19,895 nt of DNA from an uncultured Collinsella sp. (GTDB lineage: Bacteria; Actinomycetota; Coriobacteriia; Coriobacteriales; Coriobacteriaceae), in NCBI GenBank assembly GCA_900549355.1, contig UROA01000014.1, forward strand, positions 1 to 19,895, read 5' to 3'. Below are positions 6,221-13,517 of this stretch, in pieces (position 1 is the first letter of the stretch; every line of letters begins with the position of its first letter). A program made the translations under genes and the position numbers. The notes beneath the pieces were generated by a model that searched no databases, had not been told where the DNA came from, and saw only the letters and a list, made by a program, of their open reading frames with translations.

Positions 6221-7420
6221 CTAGCGAGGCGCGTCGCCGCGATCGTAATCGCCTCGGTCGACCGCACGATCGACCTGCGGCGAGATGTCGCCGTTGCCAC
6301 CATGGGCTCGTCCTGCGGCGCGAACGCGGTCATCGCCAGCATCGGGAACGGCGCCGGCGTAACGGTTGCGAATCTCCCTTGCGTAACCGCGCCGGGCAAG
6401 AAGCTCATCACGAACCGCCGGATCCTCGAGCAGATCTTCATCGCACTTCGGTGCGATGAACTTAGGAAAGAGATTGTAGGCGACGCCCTTGCTCGCCTTT
6501 GCCTGCTCGACCCACGCCGAATACGCCTTCTTAAGCCGTTGAATGTAAATCTCGCAACGCCTCTCATAAGGAAGGGCTCGCTCGGCCTCCAGCACGTTAT
6601 TTTTGAAGGCCGCCTCAAGTTGCTTGACCGCAAACCTCCCGTCAAGACGAGTCAGGTTGAAAGTGCACTTCAGGTTGCCGGCCTCCTTGATATCGAGATC
6701 TGTCGCATAGACTCGATTGTTCTTGATGAAAATGTCTACGCCCCATGAGGCAAGTAACTTTTTAAACTGCTCCATATTCTTCGGATGACCTTCGTTGATT
6801 GCAAGATGGATCAACTCGCGCAGATTGTTTTTATAACTGTACTCACCCCGCTCAACGATTTTCTTTTCAGTGTCGCGCGGCTGTCGGTCTCGAATCTTCG
6901 AGTTCTTCTTTCCCTTTTCGAGCTGAGCGAGATTCCAGGCCTCGTCCATTTCACGAACCCACGCAGCGCGTTCGTACTTTCCGCGACGCCCACCCGTCTC
7001 GCAACGCTTACCCGTCAGAAGATCCGTGCGGTTAATCGCCATATGGACCGCGTAACGTTTTCCCGCCTTATCGCTTTCCTCATGCAAGGCGACAATCACT
7101 TGTTGATGCGGGTAGTGTTTCGCAAGCCATTGCTCCGCGTAGGCCATACATGCATCGGGGGTCATCTTGCCTCCGTTGCAGCTGCACTCCTCGGGAAGAA
7201 ACGCAAGAACCTGATGAAGCATCGTTATGTTCTTCGCGCCGGCACACGCGGGCCTGTCGTGATGAAACATCTTCCGCGTCATAGCCATCTCGGAAAACCA
7301 GTACTTTCGGTTCGCGAGGTTCCAGCCGCCGCGGGCCAAAGCGTGCTTGCCGTTAATGTACTCGCGCACATTCTTCGCGTAGCGCTCGGACGAAACACCT
7401 TTCTGCTTAACGACGGTCAT
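6221..7420 (-). CDS. Relaxase / mobilization nuclease, MobA-VirD2-like
   Basis: The 399-aa protein should nick oriT and stay bound to the transferred strand. N-terminal features fit a MobA/VirD2-type relaxase: a Tyr-rich start, then LHEES (His113) and YAVHMAINRTD (His126, Asn130), corresponding to the H...HxH...N metal motif. One metal-binding His of the usual HxH pair appears replaced (AVH instead of HVH), which is odd but may be normal for this subfamily. The C-terminus is short and charged, without primase or helicase domains. The start at 7420 gives a 14-bp overlap with mobC; an upstream extension of the frame lies inside mobC. It is probably cotranscribed with mobC. Confidence 0.85.
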   Translation of the reverse strand: MTVVKQKGVSSERYAKNVREYINGKHALARGGWNLANRKYWFSEMAMTRKMFHHDRPACAGAKNITMLHQVLAFLPEECSCNGGKMTPDACMAYAEQWLAKHYPHQQVIVALHEESDKAGKRYAVHMAINRTDLLTGKRCETGGRRGKYERAAWVREMDEAWNLAQLEKGKKNSKIRDRQPRDTEKKIVERGEYSYKNNLRELIHLAINEGHPKNMEQFKKLLASWGVDIFIKNNRVYATDLDIKEAGNLKCTFNLTRLDGRFAVKQLEAAFKNNVLEAERALPYERRCEIYIQRLKKAYSAWVEQAKASKGVAYNLFPKFIAPKCDEDLLEDPAVRDELLARRGYAREIRNRYAGAVPDAGDDRVRAAGRAHGGNGDISPQVDRAVDRGDYDRGDAPR

Positions 7421-7997
7421 CGAGCTCACCGCCATCGGTGAAATAGCGCTGTTCGAGCTCTTCGATGAAGAGGGTGACTTTACGGGCATTTTGGTAAACC
7501 TTTTCGAGTGTGCGGAAAACAGCTTTCTCGTTGTAGGCCGGAAGACCCTGTGCGTTCATAAAGTACATCAGCTGATTGAGATTCGTTCCCTCGCGATACA
7601 GCTCGCGATAGATTTTCGCGACCTGGCTCATATCGAAATCGATTTTCTCGATTTTCCCGGCAAGCATCACGCGGCGGGCATACGCACTGACGGTCGCACC
7701 GAGTGCATCCGCCTGTTTGCAGATTACCTCGTGTTCGTCATCGCTGACTTTAACGTAAATGACCTTCGAACGCTTTTTGTCCGAATCACCTGAAACGGGT
7801 TGCAGCTTTTTACTGCGGCCACCGTCATCATTTTTAGAAATGACTAGATCATCGAGTGAATCACTCCGATGAATCAAGGCATAGCGAATGAGTTCGGCCT
7901 TCGTCATGCCTGCCTTGTCCGCCAAAGCGGAAAACGTTTCGTATTCTTCAGAAGTGAGTGTCGCCTTAACGGTGTGTGGACGCTTGCAACTCATCAT
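7407..7997 (-). CDS. mobC: MobC-like relaxosome accessory protein
   Basis: The 196-aa protein ends with the MobC signature region (YREGTNLNQLMYFMNAQG) that is typical of relaxosome accessory proteins, which bind oriT and help the relaxase. It also has two ribbon-helix-helix-like segments: residues about 8-45 (TVKATLTSEEYETFSALADK, then AELIRYAL) and about 78-115 (VIYVKVSDDEHEVICKQADA, then VSAYARRVML). A Ser/Asp/Lys-rich linker joins them. This double DNA-binding layout is longer than many MobC proteins. Two adjacent ATGs (7997, 7994) are both possible. The gene overlaps the relaxase start and has the stem-loop region directly upstream. Confidence 0.88.
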   Translation of the reverse strand: MMSCKRPHTVKATLTSEEYETFSALADKAGMTKAELIRYALIHRSDSLDDLVISKNDDGGRSKKLQPVSGDSDKKRSKVIYVKVSDDEHEVICKQADALGATVSAYARRVMLAGKIEKIDFDMSQVAKIYRELYREGTNLNQLMYFMNAQGLPAYNEKAVFRTLEKVYQNARKVTLFIEELEQRYFTDGGELDDRR

Positions 7998-8003
7998 GCC
8001 CCC

Positions 8004-8299
8004 AGGAAAGCAGAGCGAATCGGTGAGGCCACCGATTCAAAACCGATATGAGATTGCTTTCCTTTTAGGAGCGACTGACGTCGCGCCGATTTTTGAAGTG
8101 ACGCCGTCACTTTCCTTAGTAGAAATGAAGGCGAACTTCATTTCTAACTTTATCGCCGTGGGAGGCGATAAACAAGATGTGTTGGCAGATAAAGGGGGCG
8201 AGTATGGCCCCATTTATCTAGCCCAACACCAATCTTGCAATCACCGGGACGGCGATTGGGCGAAGCGTAGCGTAGACACGAAATGAGAGGCCTCGTTTC
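8004..8299. repeat. Array of at least eight stem-loops
   Basis: Arms, left with right: 8004-8012 with 8055-8063, enclosing 8017-8024 with 8031-8038; 8071-8075 with 8080-8084; 8096-8102 with 8106-8112; 8120-8130 with 8136-8146 (11 bp, perfect); 8151-8157 with 8164-8170; a long multi-part stem across 8174-8237; 8236-8243 with 8250-8257 (one mismatch); and 8278-8286 with 8291-8299 (one mismatch). They follow each other with only a few bases between. Confidence 0.8.
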
Positions 8300-8520
8300 G
8301 AGCGAAAGGCTTCGCGGTGTCGTAGTGTCAGCGGAGACCGTGAGCGGAAGCGAATTTTTAACGCGAAGGATGCTGAGTGTTAGAGATTCGCTGTAGCGAG
8401 AGCGGAGCGGTAATACGAATGCGAGGGATGCCGAGAATTTGAAGTCCCGCGCAGCGGACTCCGGGCGAGGGCTGGAGCAAGTTGATGGAAGACCTTACCG
8501 ATTTGCGGAAGGTTTTGCCC

Positions 8521-8548
8521 GAAGCATCCGGCACCGCCGGATGCTTTT
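8521..8548 (+). terminator. Intrinsic terminator, plus strand
   Basis: GCATCCGGC and GCCGGATGC form a perfect 9-bp stem with a 3-nt loop, followed by TTTT. No clear plus-strand gene lies upstream, so it may end a transcript from the structured oriT region or insulate it. Confidence 0.6.
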
Positions 8549-8602
8549 GGAACGGCCTCTCGTTTGATTGCTTTCCTATCGTTTGCTCCCAGACTGGGCG
8601 TC

Positions 8603-8627
8603 TAAAAAGGCGGCCGAACCGGCCGCC
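8603..8627 (-). terminator. Intrinsic terminator of the surface-protein operon
   Basis: On the minus strand an 8-bp GC stem (8627-8620 with 8616-8609, 3-nt loop) is followed by TTTTT. It lies about 50 nt after the lipoprotein-like gene and ends that operon. Confidence 0.85.
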
Positions 8628-8677
8628 CACAAATAAATAAACATTTACCGAACGTAAGAGGAGAGGAACGATGCACA

Positions 8678-9328
8678 TTACTCCCAGTGCCCGGCGACGT
8701 CGACAACCCAATGCTGCCCCGTAGCCTTCTGTTCATAATGTCCCTGGTCTTCAGAGGTGGTATACGAATCATTGATTGCAGAAGCTCCATTAGGGTGTTG
8801 TGCATCACCGTAGGTAGAGATAACATGATTGTCCATTTCGGCTGCTGAGTTAAACGTCGCATGGCATACAGAGCACATCCAACGTTCATGGCGCGTATAC
8901 ACTACATTCGGTACCCAGACCTGGCTGTAATCTGTCTCCCAGTGACCCTGCTCGGCAACCCACTTCTTCTGGCTACCGCCGTTGGAAGAGGAATTATTGC
9001 TGCCGGAACTCTGCGAATTGCCGGAATTCTGCTTGGACTGGGAGGAATCGCCCTTGCTGTCCGACTTCGAGGAATCGGAAGACTTGTTATCCTCCTTCTT
9101 GGAGTCATCGGACTTCTGGTCCTTGTCGTCGGATTCTTTCTTCTCCTCGGTCTTGGTTCCAGAGGTTTGCGCCGCCTTTTCTTCGCTTGGCTTCTTTTTG
9201 TCTTTATTCTTTACCGCTGTGGCGGCCCTTTCCGTAGAGCCGCTTCCTTGCTTTGCAACGCTGGCACATCCAAGTTGAGGTGCCGAAAGGCACACCAGAA
9301 GCGCAACGATAATAGCCTTTGTTCTCAC
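8678..9328 (-). CDS. Secreted lipoprotein-like protein with C2H2-like metal site
   Basis: The 216-aa protein begins with a basic N-terminus and hydrophobic stretch (AIIVALLVCLSAPQLGC), which suggests export. The cysteine could be lipidated, but QLGC is not an ideal lipobox. A long Ser/Lys/Asp/Glu low-complexity linker follows (about residues 25-120), as used to cross the cell wall. The C-terminal domain holds WMCSVCHATF with later His residues (MDNHV, DAQH), a zinc-finger-like C2H2 set, between two GHWE-type motifs. The GTG start at 9328 is preferred over an ATG at 9346 because AGGGAG precedes it and it gives a cleaner signal sequence. It is 65 bp after the large surface protein and probably cotranscribed. 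Function unknown. Confidence 0.75.
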   Translation of the reverse strand: MRTKAIIVALLVCLSAPQLGCASVAKQGSGSTERAATAVKNKDKKKPSEEKAAQTSGTKTEEKKESDDKDQKSDDSKKEDNKSSDSSKSDSKGDSSQSKQNSGNSQSSGSNNSSSNGGSQKKWVAEQGHWETDYSQVWVPNVVYTRHERWMCSVCHATFNSAAEMDNHVISTYGDAQHPNGASAINDSYTTSEDQGHYEQKATGQHWVVDVAGHWE

Positions 9329-9351
9329 ACCGATCTCCCTGTCCATGAAAC

Positions 9352-9385
9352 CGGGCGTTGGACACTAGCCGATATCCAACGCCCG
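9352..9385. repeat. Intercistronic hairpin in the surface-protein operon
   Basis: A perfect 11-bp palindrome (CGGGCGTTGGA with TCCAACGCCCG) lies between the two surface-protein genes. There is no T run, so it may be an mRNA-stabilising or partial-termination element that sets the ratio of the two proteins. Confidence 0.6.
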
Positions 9386-9393
9386 ACTCGCTT

Positions 9394-12300
9394 TTACATC
9401 TGCTCGCGGCGCTTCTTTTGATCGAGGAAGACGCCGGCTGCCACGAGGACGGTACCGCCGATGACGAACGTCTCGCCGATGAGTCCCGCGCGGTCGCCGG
9501 TCTGGGCGAGGCTGCCGGGCTGGGCGGTATCCGTGTCGGCGAGGTGCTTCGGGGTGTATGCCGCCTGCTGCTTTGCGGCCTCCTCCGCCTCCTGTCGTGC
9601 AATTTCATCGGAAAGCTTCTGTTCCGCTGCGATGCGGTTGGACTTCGCCAACTCGTAGGCGGCGAGTGCCGCATCATAGCCGGGCTGGAGCCCGTCCACC
9701 GCGGCCTGCTTCTCGTCCAGGATAGCCTTGGCGGGCGCGACCTTGGCACGTGCCTCGACTGCTGCGGCGAAAAGCGCGTTGAGGGCGTCATCCGCGTTCG
9801 CGTCATGACCGGAAGCGATCGCCGCGCCGGCATCGATGGAGTTCAGCTTCGACAGCTTGGCGTCTGCCTGCGCCTTTGTCTGCTCGGCGGCAGAGACCAG
9901 GGACTCGGCGGCGATGGCATCCGCCTTCGCGGCATCGAGCGCGGCCTTGGTGTCATTGACGGCCTTTACTGCATCCTGCTCACGCTGCTGTGCCTCTGCG
10001 AGCTTCGCGGCAAGACCGGTGAGGATGTCGAGGTTCGACTGTGCGCCCACAAGATCGGTCTGGGAGCCGGTGAGCTTGTCGGCGGCAACGCCGGTGTCGG
10101 CCTTTGCGGCATCGACGGCACGCTGGGCATCCGCGAGGGCGCGTGCGGTGGCGTCTGCCTTTTGCTCGGCGGCGGCGAGGACGGTCGCCTCCTCGACCTG
10201 ATCGGCTGTCGCCGCGTCATGGACGCTCTTTGCGGTATCGAGCGCCTTCTTGGCGTCGACGACGTCCTGGAAGAACTTCGCGAGGTCGGCGTTCGCATCC
10301 ATGACGTCCTGCTGCTTGGCCTCGGTGTCCGCCTTGGCGGAATCCAACTTAGACTGTGCGGCCGTTACGGCTGCATTGGCGGCATCAAAGGCAACCTGCT
10401 TCTGCTGGACGGTCGACTTTGCCGTATCGACTGCCGCGTTGGCGGCATCGAGGTCCGATTTCGCCGCATCAAGCTCGGTCTGGGCATCCGTGGCGCCCTG
10501 CTGCTTGGCGGCGACATCAACCTTGGCGGCATCGACAGCACGCTGGGCATCGGCAACACCCTGCTTTGCGGCATCGACATCTGCCTGTGCGGAATCCGCT
10601 GCGTCCTGCTTCTGCTGGACGGTTGTAGCGGCGCCGGCGGCTGCCTGCTGCTTGGATGCGAGATCGGCCTTGACCGCGTCGAGTGCGCTCTTGGCGTTCT
10701 TGAGACCGTTGATATAGGAGGTCAGCTTTTGCTCGTACTCGTCGACGGAGATGGCTCCGGTATTCCAGCCCGAACCGGCCCAACCGCCGTATTGCAGCGT
10801 GAGCGAGAACGTCAAACGGGTGTCATCGTTCAGACCGCATCCCATGACAGCATAGTCAGGGTTGATGATGTTCATGTAATGACCGATACGGTAGTAATCG
10901 AACTTGTCCTGGTTGGCATACCAGAAGTCGTAGGCGTCCTTTCCGGAAAGATTCGTCGCACCAAGGGAAGCTGCAGTCTTGTCAAACAGATCCTTTTCCT
11001 GATAGATCCAGGCCTTGCAGGGGTCGCGATAGCTCCAGGCAAGGTTTTCACCGACATCGAACTGCTGGGCATGCTCTACATTTTTCGTCGAATAGTTTGC
11101 ATCTGCAATCGCTGCCGCAATGAGCTTATAGCTTACCTCAAGCTCGGAAAGGCCGACGGACTTACGGTAGGCGTTCACGTTCTTCATGACCGTGATGGAC
11201 GAAAGCATGTTTTCAAGGCCCGTTGCGTCGAGACTGTTTCCGATCTCGGTGTAGTCCTTGTACGTGCAGTTCTGGATGATCTCGATGGCTGAATCGGCAC
11301 CCATGGCCTTGAAGAAACCGATGGCTCCCTGCTTGAGCTGCGCGCCTGCGAGATCCACCTTCGTTTGTGCCTCGTCGACCTTCTGCTGGGCGGCGGTCAC
11401 GGCCGCGTCTGCGGTATCCTTTGCGGTCTTGGCGTTCGCGAGCTCTACGTCTGCGGCTGCCTTGGCGGACTCGGCGTCCTTGACAGCCTGCTTCGCGGCG
11501 TCCAGCTTGGCGACGGCGTCGGCATTCGCCTGCATGGCCGCATCGAGGTCGGCGTTCGCGGCATCGAGGGCGGACTGGGCGGCGTTCACGCCGGATTCGG
11601 CATCAGCCGCGGCCTGCTGCTTCGCGGAGAGGGCCACCTGGGCATCATTCAGCTCGGTCTGCGCCGTTGCTGCAGCGGACTGCGCCTGCTCGAGCTCGGA
11701 CTCGCACTGGGACTGTGTCGCCTGTGCGGCAGCGAGGGCTGCCTCCGCGTCCGCGACCTTCTGTTTTGCCGCATCGTACTCCGGGCCGCTCGCGCCTGCC
11801 TCCGCTGCAGCGAGGTCTGCTTTCGCCTTCTCGTAGGCGGCGCTTGCGGCTGCGGCCTTCGCATCCGCCGCGTCCTTGTTCTGCTGGGCTGCGGCGAGGA
11901 CGGCATCGGCGGAATCCTTTGCAGACTGGGCCGCAACCAGCTTGGACTGGGCATCGGCAAGCGTCGCGTTGGCGTTGGCGAGATTGGCCTGTGCCCTGTC
12001 CACGGCAGCCTGGGCATCGCGCACGGCCTGCTCGGCGGCACTGATTGCCTCCGGGGTGGCGCTTACGGCATCGGCCTTGGCCTTATCGAGGGCATCCTTG
12101 GCATCCTGGGCCGCCTTGATGGCGGACTGGTACGCTTCGTCCTTCTCGGACGCATCCGCCTTGGCGTCTGCGAGACCCGCCTTCGCCTGCTCGAGGTCCT
12201 TGCCGGCGGCATCGGCGGCGTCCTTGCCCTCTGCGACCTGACGGGCGTACTCGTCCATTGCCGCTCGGTCGGCTGCCGTGCCGGCGCTGACTGCCGAATC

Positions 12301-12693
12301 GTAGGATGCCTTGGCCTGGTCGCGGGCGGAAGCCGCCTCGTTGTAGGGACCGGCGTCCTCATCGTAGGATGCCTTGGCGGCGTCCTCCTTCGCCTTCGCC
12401 TCGTCGACTGCCTTCTGCAGGTCCGCGATGGTCTGTGCGACGGATTTCGTGCCGGTACCGGATGCCGCGCCGGCGTGGGCGGCGATCGGCGACATCACGG
12501 CGGGGTGCTGCGTGCCCCCGTCACCGGTCTGGGCGAATGCCGTGAACGGTGAGATGAGGCTCGATCCGGTCATGGCGGCCATGGTCGCCGCGGTGACGGT
12601 CAGACGCGCGATCCCCTTCGGGGCGTGAATCTTTTTGCTTGGCAGTGCGGCGAAGTGATCGCCACCGGCAGCGAAATGCTTTCCCTGAGTCAT
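9394..12693 (-). CDS. Large LAQTG-anchored coiled-coil surface protein with CAP domain
   Basis: The 1099-aa protein has a long signal peptide ending near SPFTAFA. Two very long Ala/Lys/Asp/Gln-rich coiled-coil arms (about residues 80-450 and 650-1020) flank a CAP/SCP-type domain at about 450-645. This domain has VNAYRKSVGL, EHAQQFDVGENLAW and GHYMNIINPDYAVMGCG, keeping the His and Glu set of CAP proteins. The C-terminus has SLAQTGD, a hydrophobic segment and a KKRREQM tail, a sortase signal of the LPxTG kind with Ala at the second position. It should be displayed on the cell wall; adhesion or host interaction is inferred. The ATG has AAGGAATGG upstream. It is divergent from an XRE gene and is the largest cargo gene of the element. 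Confidence 0.9.
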   Translation of the reverse strand: MTQGKHFAAGGDHFAALPSKKIHAPKGIARLTVTAATMAAMTGSSLISPFTAFAQTGDGGTQHPAVMSPIAAHAGAASGTGTKSVAQTIADLQKAVDEAKAKEDAAKASYDEDAGPYNEAASARDQAKASYDSAVSAGTAADRAAMDEYARQVAEGKDAADAAGKDLEQAKAGLADAKADASEKDEAYQSAIKAAQDAKDALDKAKADAVSATPEAISAAEQAVRDAQAAVDRAQANLANANATLADAQSKLVAAQSAKDSADAVLAAAQQNKDAADAKAAAASAAYEKAKADLAAAEAGASGPEYDAAKQKVADAEAALAAAQATQSQCESELEQAQSAAATAQTELNDAQVALSAKQQAAADAESGVNAAQSALDAANADLDAAMQANADAVAKLDAAKQAVKDAESAKAAADVELANAKTAKDTADAAVTAAQQKVDEAQTKVDLAGAQLKQGAIGFFKAMGADSAIEIIQNCTYKDYTEIGNSLDATGLENMLSSITVMKNVNAYRKSVGLSELEVSYKLIAAAIADANYSTKNVEHAQQFDVGENLAWSYRDPCKAWIYQEKDLFDKTAASLGATNLSGKDAYDFWYANQDKFDYYRIGHYMNIINPDYAVMGCGLNDDTRLTFSLTLQYGGWAGSGWNTGAISVDEYEQKLTSYINGLKNAKSALDAVKADLASKQQAAAGAATTVQQKQDAADSAQADVDAAKQGVADAQRAVDAAKVDVAAKQQGATDAQTELDAAKSDLDAANAAVDTAKSTVQQKQVAFDAANAAVTAAQSKLDSAKADTEAKQQDVMDANADLAKFFQDVVDAKKALDTAKSVHDAATADQVEEATVLAAAEQKADATARALADAQRAVDAAKADTGVAADKLTGSQTDLVGAQSNLDILTGLAAKLAEAQQREQDAVKAVNDTKAALDAAKADAIAAESLVSAAEQTKAQADAKLSKLNSIDAGAAIASGHDANADDALNALFAAAVEARAKVAPAKAILDEKQAAVDGLQPGYDAALAAYELAKSNRIAAEQKLSDEIARQEAEEAAKQQAAYTPKHLADTDTAQPGSLAQTGDRAGLIGETFVIGGTVLVAAGVFLDQKKRREQM

Positions 12694-12776
12694 TGTGCTG
12701 TTCCATTCCTTTTCCGTGCCCTATCCGACTGGGCATCAGAGTGCTTTCCAATAGAGATAATTATGCGCCTTAACTG

Positions 12777-12817
12777 GGATTGTTGTATATAGTCCGTTGG
12801 CTTTTATACAACAATCC
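12777..12817. promoter_or_regulatory. Symmetric divergent promoter and operator
   Basis: A perfect 13-bp inverted repeat (GGATTGTTGTATA 12777-12789 and its complement 12805-12817) has a 15-bp spacer. Because it is symmetric, each strand carries TTGTAT, 16 bp, TATACA: overlapping promoters for the XRE gene (plus) and the surface protein (minus). The same palindrome is a natural operator for the XRE protein. Promoter strength and binding are inferred. Confidence 0.6.
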
Positions 12818-13066
12818 ATGACTCTTTTTGTCATGGATATCTCGCCGCTACAACGATCCTTTGGTCTACGCTGCAAAGAATTAAGATCAAAGTCTGGTTA
12901 CTCTCAAGTACAATTTGCGAATCGCATCGGCATGGACAGGTCTTACTACGCCTCGATAGAGGTCGGACGAAGAAATGTCAGTCTTTCTAACCTCTGTAAA
13001 ATTGCTAACGGATTCGACATGACAATCGCTGCACTCATGACTGGTGTGACTGAGAAAACGGATTAG
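12818..13066 (+). CDS. XRE-family HTH regulator
   Basis: The 82-aa protein is a single Cro/C1-type helix-turn-helix (LRCKELRSKSGYSQVQFANR, IGMDRSYYASIEVGRR, then LCKIANGF). It probably controls itself and the divergent surface-protein operon through the palindrome in the shared promoter. Possible starts are TTG 12797, ATG 12818 and ATG 12833; none has a Shine-Dalgarno sequence. 12818 is chosen because the predicted transcription start from TATACA (12805-12810) falls at or next to this ATG, which would make the mRNA leaderless, a common mode in actinobacteria. The start at 12833 would still contain the whole HTH. No ligand-binding domain is present. Confidence 0.82.
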   Translation: MTLFVMDISPLQRSFGLRCKELRSKSGYSQVQFANRIGMDRSYYASIEVGRRNVSLSNLCKIANGFDMTIAALMTGVTEKTD

Positions 13067-13224
13067 TCCATCAATCAATCAATCAGCGAACGCAGTGAGC
13101 GAATCAATCGACGGCACAGCCGGCGGCAAGGACACGGTACGTGGCCGCGCAGCGAGCTTCGCGAGCGAAGAGGACGGCATCGCCGTCCCTATATCTTTAT
13201 AGTATATTTCTCTATTAATTGGTT

Positions 13225-13390
13225 TCACCAAAATGGGTATAGCGCAAGCTTCTGAACAGGCATTTTTATCAAAAACTCAAAGCAGCCGAATCATCAAAAT
13301 GGTGAAATTTTTTACCCAAATTGAGGAAGCGCTTCACCAAAATGGAACCGACTAACGGCTGTTGAAAACTTTTTATCCCCAAAATGGTGA
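13225..13390. repeat. Four copies of a TCACCA-AAA-TGGTGA motif
   Basis: Copies begin at 13225, 13291, 13334 and 13376. Each keeps AAA plus one or both half-sites of the near-palindrome TCACCA/TGGTGA. Spacings are 66, 43 and 42 bp, close to whole helical turns for the last two. These look like protein-binding iterons. Confidence 0.6.
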
Positions 13391-13479
13391 TTTCCTGTTT
13401 TCAGTGGAAAACTCGGTAAGTTAAATTATTTACTTACCAGATTTACAAACAAAAGCAGTTCTTAGCCCTAAAACCAGAA

Positions 13480-13517
13480 CAGGTCAGAAGCAAAATTAAC
13501 TCCTGACCTGCGATTTT
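13480..13517 (-). terminator. Element-borne replacement terminator for the tRNA
   Basis: CAGGTCAG (13480-13487) pairs with CTGACCTG (13503-13510) as an 8-bp stem about 10 nt beyond the tRNA 3' end. A T-rich stretch follows on the minus strand (TTCTGGTTTT), and the plus strand reads CGATTTTTC. It could replace the original terminator lost to the far end. Confidence 0.55.

Larger units (their letters stand above)
7998..8640. other. Structured intergenic region, probable oriT
   Basis: This 640-bp stretch between mobC and the lipoprotein-like gene has no convincing gene. From 8004 to about 8300 it is a dense series of stem-loops described separately. From 8300 to 8500 it has further short palindromes and a diverged direct repeat (GCGAAGGATGCTGAG near 8361, GCGAGGGATGCCGAG near 8420). 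Two terminator-like hairpins close it. Position upstream of mobC makes it the best place for oriT; the nic site is not identified. Confidence 0.65.
13067..13517. other. Right-end region: repeats and AT-rich DNA, no gene
   Basis: It starts with a short (CAAT)n tract and GC-rich palindromes, including GGACGGC/GCCGTCC at 13172-13188, possibly the end of the XRE transcript. It then becomes AT-rich, with four related 15-bp motifs and end-shared motifs described separately. No coding sequence is seen. It may hold integrase arm sites or a replication origin. Confidence 0.55.

Noticed and set aside
8004..8299. CRISPR array
   Set aside because: The stem-loops all differ in sequence and spacing, with no constant repeat or cas genes.
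8483..8638. A 51-codon plus-strand frame (starts MEDLTDLRKV) with GGAG upstream
   Set aside because: It runs through two terminator hairpins, which would end its own transcript, and has no family resemblance.
9358..11292. A 644-codon plus-strand frame across the surface-protein gene
   Set aside because: It is antisense to the strongly supported surface-protein gene. The biased Ala/Asp/Lys codons there keep the opposite frame open. It has no family features.
11365..12552. A 395-codon plus-strand frame in the same surface gene
   Set aside because: It is antisense to the coiled-coil repeats and has a Leu/Gly/Arg-rich composition typical of such shadows.
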